Shown here piece after piece: positions 1-5,817 of a DNA stretch of 9,973 bases. The stretch spans positions 1-9,973 of the forward strand of contig JAMOPC010000321.1 of the NCBI GenBank assembly GCA_027064845.1. Reading direction: 5' to 3'. The notes below the pieces were generated by a model. That model was not told the DNA's origin, did no database searches, and saw only the letters and a program-made list of their open reading frames with translations. Within the stretch, counting starts at the first letter, position 1. Each line of letters starts with the position of its first letter. The translations under genes were made by a program, and so were the position numbers. The stretch is from Desulfurococcales archaeon (GTDB lineage Archaea > Thermoproteota > Thermoprotei_A > Sulfolobales > Desulfurococcaceae).

Positions 1-2
1 AT

Positions 3-263
3 CCTGCATATGTAGATAGACAATTATACCTATTAATTGGAACACGTAATGAAACCATTCTCATCTATGATCTCAAACCATTTCATAATGTAACGAACGA
101 GTATTTTCAGAGAAACTATATTTGTTTGGAGTTCCCAGCCAAGTATTTAGGTCTCGGAAGATTCGTGTATAGAGAGACATGTGTATCAGTAATATTCGTG
201 TGGAAGAACAAGACAATAGGGATAACACCATGTATCTATCCAGAAATAGAGGAAATCAAATAG
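3..263 (+). CDS. 3' end of an unknown protein gene, cut by the window edge
   Basis: An open frame of 86 codons runs in from the window edge and stops at TAG 261-263; its start lies outside the window. The visible protein has no clear motif. It is mixed beta-like and charged, contains three cysteines and three N-X-S/T sites (NET, NVT, NKT), and ends in an acidic tail (PEIEEIK). The glycosylation-type sites would fit an extracytoplasmic domain like those of the proteins encoded at 5818-7485 and 7638-8642, but no family is recognised. No stop interrupts the frame, so it may be the intact end of a working gene. The following 135 bases hold no convincing gene. Confidence 0.6.
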   Translation, partial: PAYVDRQLYLLIGTRNETILIYDLKPFHNVTNEYFQRNYICLEFPAKYLGLGRFVYRETCVSVIFVWKNKTIGITPCIYPEIEEIK

Positions 264-398
264 TTCTTGATCTTTTATTTTGAATTCCGTGTTAGCTGTG
301 TTAGACGATCTATTATCATATATCGAAACTTATGATATCTCGATAAAAAGGCTTGCTATGAAATTGAAATGTTAGATTTTATTACGTTTAAGGATTTT

Positions 399-513
399 CT
401 AGTGGTCTCCTATCCATATTGTTTCTTTCAATCCTTTGAAGTGTTTATCTTCTGAAGAACTCTATCCATGCATATGTATCGATTACAAGTCTCCTAGTAT
501 TCTCTGTCCTCAC
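399..513 (-). pseudogene. vapC: VapC toxin remnant with the middle of the PIN domain deleted
   Basis: Only the two ends of a PIN-domain ribonuclease toxin survive. From GTG 511-513, just after a GAGGTG ribosome site, the frame reads LVIDTYAWIEFF, the usual VapC start carrying the first catalytic aspartate, and stops at TAA 445-447. In the neighbouring frame the sequence continues directly as EDKHFKGLKETIWIGDH and ends at the stop at 399-401, which is the usual VapC C-terminus with the last aspartate of the D-K-H-F motif. A normal VapC has about 120-140 residues, so roughly 100 central residues, including the middle acidic residues, are gone. The upstream antitoxin frame (538-690) is intact, so this is a dead toxin beside a surviving antitoxin. 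The match to both ends is by eye. Confidence 0.75.
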
Positions 514-537
514 CTCTATCTTCTTCAGAAAAACTAG

Positions 538-690
538 TTATTCTTCCCGATCTACTCCGAAGCTCTTATACTCCTCTGTATGTCTCAGTATAGTTTCTTC
601 ATAAATCCTAGAACAAAATCTCTTCTTAAGCTTGTCCAGTTGTTTTAATGTCTTCTTTGAAACCTTTATCGTAGTATAAGATATAACCAT
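538..690 (-). CDS. vapB: VapB-type antitoxin, orphaned
   Basis: A 50-residue protein begins at ATG 688-690. AGGTG lies six bases upstream of the start, a good archaeal ribosome site. The N-terminus (YTTIKVSKKTLKQLDKLKKRF) is a short beta strand followed by a basic helix, then an acidic stretch with EETIL, the layout of small ribbon-helix-helix or related VapB antitoxins. Such proteins bind the operon promoter and wrap the active site of the cognate VapC ribonuclease. The next frame downstream, 25 bases away, is a VapC reduced to its ends (399-513), so this antitoxin has lost its partner here. It may still be expressed and act on a VapC elsewhere, or be on the way to loss. The family call is from layout and context. 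Confidence 0.65.
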   Translation of the reverse strand: MVISYTTIKVSKKTLKQLDKLKKRFCSRIYEETILRHTEEYKSFGVDREE

Positions 691-825
691 GTATTACACC
701 TAATAAGCAACACATTTTTCATTAATATAATCAACATTAATATAAACAATATAGTTAAGAATACTAATAACCAAAAATCACTTCAAAACACAGTATTATA
801 AAAACATTATTTTTGGTAATAATAA

Positions 826-845
826 TCTCCAACCAAAATTGGAGA
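826..845. repeat. perfect 7-bp inverted repeat
   Basis: TCTCCAA at 826-832 and TTGGAGA at 839-845 form a perfect 7-bp stem with a 6-base loop in AT-rich DNA. It lies between the vapB promoter region and the fragment at 871-1089. It could be a terminator for leftward transcription of that fragment or an operator. There is no clear T-run on either side. Confidence 0.35.
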
Positions 846-870
846 AGAAGGCACATATTAATCGCTGTTC

Positions 871-1089
871 TTAAGAGGGGTTTAGAAGACTTTCTTGTGT
901 AATATAGGTTATTGAGAACTGGGGAGTTTTCAGGCAGTATTTACCTTGTAAGGGAATTATGTTTATTTTCTTCCAAGCCATGTCCGGATTAGAACTGGGG
1001 GGTTCCAATACAACTAGCTCAGCCACTTCTAGCACATCAGCCCCTTTCAAAAATTCTTTAATTAATATTAAGTAGGTTGCGGAGAGAAT
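871..1089 (-). pseudogene. open fragment of an unknown protein
   Basis: A 72-codon frame on the minus strand is open from a stop at 1090-1092 to TAA 871-873 but has no good start codon; GTG or TTG codons near its beginning are possible. The translation looks protein-like, with a hydrophobic segment, then EFLKGADVLEVAELVVLEPP, then a tail with INIIPL and three aromatic positions. No family is recognised. It abuts, back to back, the decayed fragment at 1092-1409. The 14 bases coding around INIIP recur on the same strand at 1494-1507, which may mean a decayed second copy. A chance open frame cannot be excluded. Confidence 0.3.
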
Positions 1090-1091
1090 CT

Positions 1092-1409
1092 ATGGAGTAT
1101 AGTAGCCTAGCAATTAAAGCTTACACATATTGGAAGACTAGTAAGTAGCGGAGAACTATGAAGTTATAAAGGAAAATATCTGGGTAGATAGACCCGTTGA
1201 TTAGAGAAACCTAGAACGTCACCACAGCTATGCATATTTACTTTCACGAGGGCTAATGTGCAGAAGAAGACGTGGGAGCATTATTAAAATATGTTGAGAA
1301 GTTCTTCAAAGAAATAGCTACTAGGGATCTTTATCGGGTTTACTCCATATTATTGAGGCTGAGAACTTATAAGTCCCAACTTGCGGAGCCAGAGGCCCCG
1401 GGTCCATGA
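1092..1409 (+). pseudogene. decayed small helical protein gene ending inside the tRNA-like relic
   Basis: Three consecutive protein-like stretches occupy different forward frames. ATG 1092 starts YSSLAIKAYTYWKTSK (stop at once). A second frame gives AENYEVIKENIWVDRPVD, an in-frame TAG at 1202-1204, then RNLERHHSYAYLLSRGLM. From about 1260 a third frame gives EEDVGALLKYVEKFFKEIA and continues to TGA 1407-1409. Joined, they make a helix-rich protein of about 105 residues with no recognised family. The two shifts go in opposite directions, so this is ordinary decay. The last fifteen or so codons lie in GC-rich DNA that also resembles the 3' half of tRNA-Arg (1384-1427), so the gene probably ran up to or was joined to an attachment site. 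The reconstruction is by eye. Confidence 0.5.
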
Positions 1410-1427
1410 ATCCCAGCAGGCCCGCCA
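1384..1427 (+). other. decayed copy of the 3' half of tRNA-Arg(CCG), probable old attachment site
   Basis: This GC-rich stretch, striking in AT-rich DNA, aligns with the intact tRNA-Arg at 9859-9936 from the anticodon-loop CGGAGCC through the T arm and acceptor strand to the encoded CCA. About 36 of 42 tRNA positions match, plus a 2-base insertion in the T loop. No 5' half (acceptor, D arm) precedes it; instead the decayed gene at 1092-1409 runs into it. A 3'-half tRNA without a 5' half is what tRNA-targeting archaeal integrases leave at the far end of an integrated element. It lies in the opposite orientation to the intact tRNA gene, so it is not a simple partner of that site unless an inversion occurred. 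The similarity is directly seen; the attachment-site role is inferred. Confidence 0.7.
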
Positions 1428-1438
1428 CGCAAATACCT

Positions 1439-1448
1439 CTTATATAAG
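1439..1448. promoter_or_regulatory. symmetric TATA-like box
   Basis: CTTATATAAG is a perfect 10-bp palindrome that could serve as a TATA box in either direction. Leftward it would start transcription near 1418, antisense through the tRNA-like relic. Rightward it would start near 1469, where no forward gene follows. Probably a leftover promoter. Confidence 0.25.
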
Positions 1449-1550
1449 CCTTACTATTTCTTTATGAGAAAGTTGCAACTCTAGGTTCAGTTGAGGGAAT
1501 TATGTTTGTCCTTCCTACTAGGGATAATCATAGCTGATAATCTTGAAGAA

Positions 1551-1965
1551 CTAGGGAACCGCCTTGAGCCATGAGACTCTCCTGAAGTCTTCGTGGAATG
1601 TGAGTATTGTGTCTATGCTGTGGCGTCTACATGTTAGTGCTATTAGTGCGTCTGTCGGTAGTAGGTGGAACTTCTTGGTCGTCTCTATGAGTTCTTGGGG
1701 TGTGGCTTTGTCTTCTACTATGACTATGTTTGCTTCTTTTAGAAATTTATATAATTCTTCGATGTCTTCTTCGAAGAGTTCGTATCCGTGTTTTCGTATG
1801 TACTCCCTTAGTTTTTCTATGTGTCATATTCCTAGTTTTATCCATGCTTTTGTCCTAACTATAGTGAAAAGGGCTTCATCTAATACACGGATACATATAT
1901 ACAGCTCGTCCTCCTTCGAGGTTATGTCCTCTACAGTCTGGGAATTAGGAAAGGCTTTACGTCAT
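1551..1965 (-). pseudogene. vapC: VapC toxin (PIN domain), broken by a frameshift and a stop
   Basis: The minus strand carries a whole VapC reading with damage. From ATG 1963-1965 the start region reads KPFLIPRL and stops, with no catalytic aspartate where VapC proteins normally have one (a D-T/S motif). The neighbouring frame then continues VEDITSKEDEL and VLDEALFTIVRTKAWIKLGI to an in-frame TGA, followed by HIEKLREYIRKHGYELF. The C-terminal half is undamaged: LPTDALIALTC carries the conserved D and A residues, and TILTFHEDFRRV the last acidic motif, ending at TAG 1551-1553. The ATG lies within the end of the upstream antitoxin frame (stop 1957-1959), the usual vapBC coupling. Toxin activity should be lost, because the first aspartate is missing as well as the frame being broken. 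Confidence 0.8.
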
Positions 1966-2163
1966 GTAGACCTCCAGCATGAATCTATCAAGAAGCTCCT
2001 TAGGCACAGGACCTAGTACTCCACGATACTTGCGGAAAACTTTTCTCTTCCTTTCAGCTCCTACAACCTTCACTAACAACACCTCGCCTTCCTCAAAATC
2101 AACATTATCCAACGGCTTCAGTACACCTTTCTCATATTTTACTCTAATAACCTTAGACGATTC
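1957..2163 (-). CDS. vapB: AF2212/DUF104-type VapB antitoxin lacking a normal start codon
   Basis: The frame from 2163 to TAA 1957-1959 encodes 68 residues with the full layout of AF2212-like (DUF104) antitoxins. It has a beta-strand start (SKVIRVKYEKGVLKPL), an acidic turn (DFEEGEVLLVKVV), then the toxin-binding tail (FRKYRGVLGPVPKELLDRF). Family members usually start M-S-K-V-I, but here the codon before Ser-Lys-Val is TCG (2158-2160), preceded by GAA and a stop TAA (2164-2166). GGGGGT at 2167-2172 sits six bases before that TCG, just where a ribosome site for a lost ATG would be. The first usual start codon is TTG at codon 18, too late to keep the fold. The downstream vapC is broken too, so the gene is probably decaying; a non-standard start is the alternative. 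Confidence 0.7.
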   Translation of the reverse strand, partial: ESSKVIRVKYEKGVLKPLDNVDFEEGEVLLVKVVGAERKRKVFRKYRGVLGPVPKELLDRFMLEVYMT

Positions 2164-2297
2164 TTAACCCCCATCCATACACTATATGTATTGGGGCAAT
2201 TAGCCTTTTACCCTATTTTAGAAAGATGTTTCTAGATTATCAGCAATGATACCGCAGGGAATAATCACCTATGAAGAGTTTTTCCAGCCAAAGGTTT

Positions 2298-2519
2298 CTA
2301 CACAGTTAAATCCACAAAGAAAACAATAAATGAAGAAAATGAAGAAAAAGACAAATAAACTAGCAAACGACCCCCTAGAGAAATTATGAAAATAAATAAA
2401 CCAGTCAACTGGAATCCCTTATATTCTACCATAAAAGCACCAACAAGTACAATCATATATAATATAACTGACATGGAAACAATCCCAGACCATAGCCTCT
2501 TTAACAAAGCCCACTTCAT
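2298..2519 (-). CDS. possible small two-helix membrane protein
   Basis: A 73-residue frame begins with a positively charged M-K-W-A-L-L-K-R, followed by one hydrophobic helix at about residues 11-30, a short polar turn (VEYKGFQLTG), and a second helix at about 40-57. The tail is serine/phenylalanine-rich. This would be a small inner-membrane protein with two helices. No family is recognised and no clear ribosome site precedes the ATG. It sits between the decayed vapB and the long forward pseudogene, with few protein-like alternatives on the other strand. It may be a real small gene, a decayed piece, or a chance frame. Confidence 0.35.
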   Translation of the reverse strand: MKWALLKRLWSGIVSMSVILYMIVLVGAFMVEYKGFQLTGLFIFIISLGGRLLVYLSFSSFSSFIVFFVDLTV

Positions 2520-2534
2520 TCATAAAACCCTTAA

Positions 2535-4527
2535 AACTTCATCACAAGAACTACAACATTTGCGGATCCAGTAATACTAGACCAAATACTCATAAACAAC
2601 ACCCCACAAATAGGAACCCTAACCGTGGGAGGATAAAAACGGTATTCTGGGAAATCATAGGACGGCTCGCAAAAGAAAGAAGGCAGAGCAGGCAACAAGG
2701 TACATGTCACCGAAAGAAGCAGAACAGTACGTGTTCAAAGAAACGTTGAGGAAACTCAACGAAAGACTAGCACTAGAAGTAAAGAGGCATTCAAAACCAT
2801 ACGGGAGGCCACACAAAAGGAAGAAGATCCCAAACTCAAGAAATTATTTAACGAGATAGCACACAAAGCAGAATTCGAACTCGATGGAGACCCGCTATAC
2901 ATGAGACCCCAATACTTAACCTTAGCACTCGCCACTGTAGAGGCAATAAAGAAGGGTGCCCACAGAGATCCCCATAGACTCACACGCTACCTCCTTAAAC
3001 ACCAGTACGAGGCAGCCCTCAAAATCTTCAAAGAAATCCCCTACATATCACCACACTCGGAGAATAACCTATTCTGGAACTCCACGAGCTACTTCCTTCG
3101 CAGCGTCCTAGATGTCCTCAGACCAGCACGCCTCAAAGAACAGGAGAAACTCGCCAAAAACCTCTTCGATAAAGCAGTTGAAGATGAAGATATGTGGGTA
3201 AAACACCCAGACCTAGCCCACGAGAAGTTCGCCAGCTACGTAAAACAGGAACCTGGCCTGGACTGGTGGGACCTCAGCCCCGAGGAAATACTAAAAGGAA
3301 TAAGAAAAATGGAGGAACAAAACCTATACCAGGAGGAAAGATACTCGCACATCCCGGCAGATATCCTACAGCGGTCCAGAAGTTCCTCATCAAGGCGCTG
3401 GTGCTTGGGGAACACCAGAGATAGGACAACGAGGTACACAGGAACCTGTACAGGGTATTCAGGGACCTCATATCTTCGCCGCTTGTCACAAGCAACTGGA
3501 GGTCTTGGATAGCAGACTGGCTGGAAAGACTGGAGAAGGGAGAAAAGGTAAGCCCGCTCAGGCACCTTCTCAAAAACCTACCCCTAAATCCAAGACTCGA
3601 GGCAGAGGTATACAGGTATCTGGCATGGATAGAGCAGGGAGAAAATATAAAGGACATACCACCGGAGGAAAAGCAGCTGTTCCTTGAAGCCGTAAAGAGA
3701 GTAAAGCAGGAAATATGGAGGAATCCCAACAGGTTTTATGAGATACTCATGGATCTCGCCTACACGAGGGGCATAAACCCGAACCTTGCAAGAAAGACCC
3801 TTGTGGGTCTTATCCATGACTTAGCCCAGATATATGCTGGTAAGAAGAGCCTTGCAGAGCTGGACCTGGAAAGGGATGCAGTCCAAGTGCTCTACATTAT
3901 AAAGAGCTTGGAAGATCTAGGAAACTATGTAGAATCCTCCATGGTGACGAGGAGGCTTCGGGAAATAATTGAAACCAATATAAGAGATGGAGAAATGAGG
4001 AGAGCATACCTAGAAGCAATTAATTATTATCTACAAACCCAGCCAGACATACCTAGAAGCAAGGAATTCCTGGAAACACTTCTTGAGAGGGAAAGAGAGT
4101 TGGAGCAAAGACTTATCGATACAAAGCTTCCACGAGTCGAGATTGATAGAGTGAAAAACTTTATAGAATCCTCATGCTCACAACAGCTGAACCGTTCCTC
4201 ACAGATCTAAAGAAACTGTATTCAAAAATACTACCCAACCTGACAATAAGGCTAGGATCCGAAGAGCTCCTACCAATGCATGGATCAGTAGCAACTTATG
4301 CAGCCTCAGCACTCGAGGCTATAAGAAAAACAAAAGGAGACATAAAGGATCTTGTCATGAGAAAAGCCGTAGAGACCGAATCACTCTTCCACGCTGAACC
4401 CTACATTTACAACATCCTAGCATCACCGTATCCAGGAGAGACAAAGCAGTATATACCTATCGAAAAACATGAAAGACTCATAAAACACCTAGAAAAACTA
4501 AAAACAAGACAGCCAATAATTATTTGA
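2535..4527 (+). pseudogene. long unknown helical protein gene, split by five frameshifts and a stop
   Basis: Protein-like sequence continues for about 660 codons on one strand but changes frame five times. The rough joins are 2634-2640, 2672-2682, 2775-2785, 3360-3370 and 4155-4174, and there is an in-frame TAG at 3422-3424. Landmarks include PVILDQILINNTPQIG, then MSPKEAEQYVFKETL, KLFNEIAHKAEF, SPEEILKGIRKMEE, YRYLAWIEQGENIKDIPPEE, NPNLARKTLVGLIHDLAQIY, and a C-terminal part with LPMHGSVATYAASALEAIRK that ends at TGA 4525-4527. The protein is hydrophilic, mostly helical and rich in charged residues, with no membrane segment or recognised motif. Sampled stretches are near 50% G+C against well under 40% in the genes to the right, suggesting a different origin. 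The 5' end is uncertain because no start codon is visible. The decay reading is strong; the function is unknown. Confidence 0.75.
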
Positions 4528-4533
4528 TCAAAG

Positions 4534-4552
4534 ATGATTTGTATAAAATCAT
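4534..4552. terminator. AT-rich hairpin between convergent genes
   Basis: ATGATTT at 4534-4540 and AAATCAT at 4546-4552 form a 7-bp stem with loop GTATA, seven bases after the stop of the forward pseudogene. T-rich sequence follows. It also lies about 55 bases past the end of the leftward vapC. A weak terminator for either direction is possible. Confidence 0.35.
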
Positions 4553-4606
4553 TATATTTAGGGTTGTAATGTGTTATTTAATAGATTACCACTATATATT
4601 TATTCT

Positions 4607-4963
4607 TTAGATAGTTCTTAGTTCTAGTTGTAAACCGTACTCTTTTAAGCGTTCAAAGTCTTTATCCTTAGTTACTAATACTAAATTGTTTACCATCGCT
4701 GTAGCCGCTATCAATAAATCGGCATCTGGTATTAGTTTTCCTTCTTCTTTTAGTTTTTGGTAGAGTTCACAATACTTCATTATTACATTATTGTCGATAT
4801 TTAGTACCTCATAGGTTTTCTCTAATAGTTGTTTTACTTTCTCTCTTTTTCTCGAAGAAACTCCTCTGACAACCTCTATGAGAGTAATTATAGATATAAT
4901 TCCTTCTTCGAAAGAACCTTTTCTAAGATTATCTATCAATATAGATGTATCGAGGAGCTTCAT
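4607..4963 (-). CDS. vapC: VapC ribonuclease toxin, PIN domain
   Basis: A full-length 118-residue PIN-domain protein that starts at ATG 4961-4963. VapC toxins are metal-dependent ribonucleases that cut tRNA or rRNA and halt growth when the antitoxin is lost. The expected acidic residues are all visible: Asp5 in LLDTS, Glu30 in TLIEVVRG, Asp82 in PDADLLIAATA (Asp80 nearby), and Asp100/Asp102 in VTKDKDF. Length and motif spacing are normal, so it should be active, unlike the two broken vapC genes at 399-513 and 1551-1965. The ATG overlaps the last four bases of the vapB frame (ATGA), which couples translation. The RNA target cannot be read from the sequence. Confidence 0.92.
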   Translation of the reverse strand: MKLLDTSILIDNLRKGSFEEGIISIITLIEVVRGVSSRKREKVKQLLEKTYEVLNIDNNVIMKYCELYQKLKEEGKLIPDADLLIAATAMVNNLVLVTKDKDFERLKEYGLQLELRTI

Positions 4964-5187
4964 CTAAACTTAAACCTCCTCCTAAACTCCTCGCTAGACC
5001 TAATAATGTTTTCTAATTCTTTCTCATCAAGCAGACGTCTGAGTTCCTCAAAAGCAGACTTAGCTCTATATAGTTTTGCTTCTCTATATAGCTCTAATAA
5101 GAACTCACTCCAATCACGATTCTTCTTTTCCTTTTCAAGTAATTCCTTAACCTCTCTAAGAACAGATATAGTGACATACTTTTTCAC
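4960..5187 (-). CDS. vapB: VapB antitoxin, ribbon-helix-helix type
   Basis: A 75-residue antitoxin starting at GTG 5185-5187, with GGTGAT at 5191-5196 as a well-spaced ribosome site. The N-terminus KKYVTISVLREVKELLEKEK is a beta strand followed by a helix, as in ribbon-helix-helix DNA-binding antitoxins. It is followed by WSEFLLELYREAK, a charged helical middle, and a basic C-terminal tail (EEFRRRFKFR) that would bind VapC. It is the first gene of a two-gene operon and overlaps vapC by four bases. A perfect palindrome just upstream (5198-5215), between the TATA box and the expected transcription start, is the likely site for autorepression by VapB or the VapBC complex. Confidence 0.9.
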   Translation of the reverse strand: MKKYVTISVLREVKELLEKEKKNRDWSEFLLELYREAKLYRAKSAFEELRRLLDEKELENIIRSSEEFRRRFKFR

Positions 5188-5197
5188 AATATCACCA

Positions 5198-5215
5198 TAT
5201 AGTTAAATAACTATA
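5198..5215. promoter_or_regulatory. palindromic operator of the intact vapBC operon
   Basis: TATAGTTA (5198-5205) and TAACTATA (5208-5215) form a perfect 8-bp inverted repeat around a central AA. It lies between the TATA-like box and the vapB start, so a bound protein would block transcription initiation. Half-sites of this size suit a ribbon-helix-helix dimer such as VapB. Confidence 0.65.
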
Positions 5216-5216
5216 C

Positions 5217-5224
5217 AATTATAT
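5217..5224 (-). promoter_or_regulatory. TATA-like box of vapBC
   Basis: On the minus strand this reads ATATAATT. A start about 26 bases downstream falls near 5195, giving a short leader that contains the GGTGAT ribosome site before GTG 5187. It directly adjoins the operator palindrome. Confidence 0.45.
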
Positions 5225-5817
5225 TAGTCTTAACCCTACCGATTCAATATTAGCAAAGTTAACCAAAACTGATTCTACTAGTAAAAAGGATTCATATAGA
5301 ATAATATAGAACATATTAGCATATTAAGACTGAAAGATTTTTCATCGAAAAGATTAAAACAATAAATACAAACCATAGCACTTTGAATAAATAATTAAAC
5401 AATATCTTCATATTCTAATCCTCAATAATTTAGTTAACGTCTTTATGTATTAGATCAAGTCTTCTACGGAGAAGAATCCCAGATTTGAGAATGTTTTCTG
5501 TGATTAAGCGTGTTTGATTTCTATTATCTTGAAGATAAAGTTTTCCAAATTTATTTAATTTACTGATTTATTTTCTTTTGATGTTTTCTTTATACTCTAT
5601 AAGTGTACTGTTATGCTGTGTTTTATATTATATACTCGTAACTTGTATGAGAAAATACTTTATTTTTATAACATGTCTTTGCTTTTATATATCTATGTTT
5701 AAAATCTATACTGAATTTTTTGGGAGAGACCCAAAGTTATAAATACAACTAATCTATTGAGGACATGGTAATAAAAGCTGGGTAAACTCGTTATTAAATT
5801 TACCACGTATTATAGAA
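5225..5817. other. AT-rich non-coding stretch
   Basis: About 590 bases without a supportable gene on either strand. It is strongly AT-rich, with many short TATA-like runs. A perfect 7-bp inverted repeat around one base (TTATCTT G AAGATAA) lies at 5524-5538, and a small GC-containing hairpin at 5719-5735. No tRNA-like, CRISPR-like or box C/D pattern was seen. It separates the vapBC operon from the 3' end of the membrane-protein gene. Confidence 0.6.
5719..5735. repeat. hairpin downstream of the membrane-protein gene
   Basis: TTTGGG (5719-5724), loop AGAGA, CCCAAA (5730-5735): a perfect 6-bp stem about 83 bases past the leftward gene's stop. On the minus strand an A-run follows, so it is not a classic terminator. 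The role is unclear. Confidence 0.35.

Noticed and set aside
289..375. 28-codon forward frame starting at GTG
   Set aside because: Protein-like but too short, with no ribosome site and no recognisable family.
1321..1407. 28-codon minus-strand frame starting M-D-P-G behind a TATA-like box
   Set aside because: It is explained by the antisense of the tRNA-like relic and by the more convincing forward pseudogene.
1564..2167. Forward-strand frames of 150 and 62 residues
   Set aside because: They lie antisense to the clear VapC and AF2212-type antitoxin readings; their serine-rich translations have no family features.
3194..3817. Several overlapping frames on both strands within the long pseudogene
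   Set aside because: They are shadows of the frameshifted gene: low-complexity or arginine/serine-rich, while the protein-like signal runs through one changing forward frame.
4829..5206. Forward frame of 125 residues over vapBC
   Set aside because: Antisense of an intact, well-supported vapBC operon.
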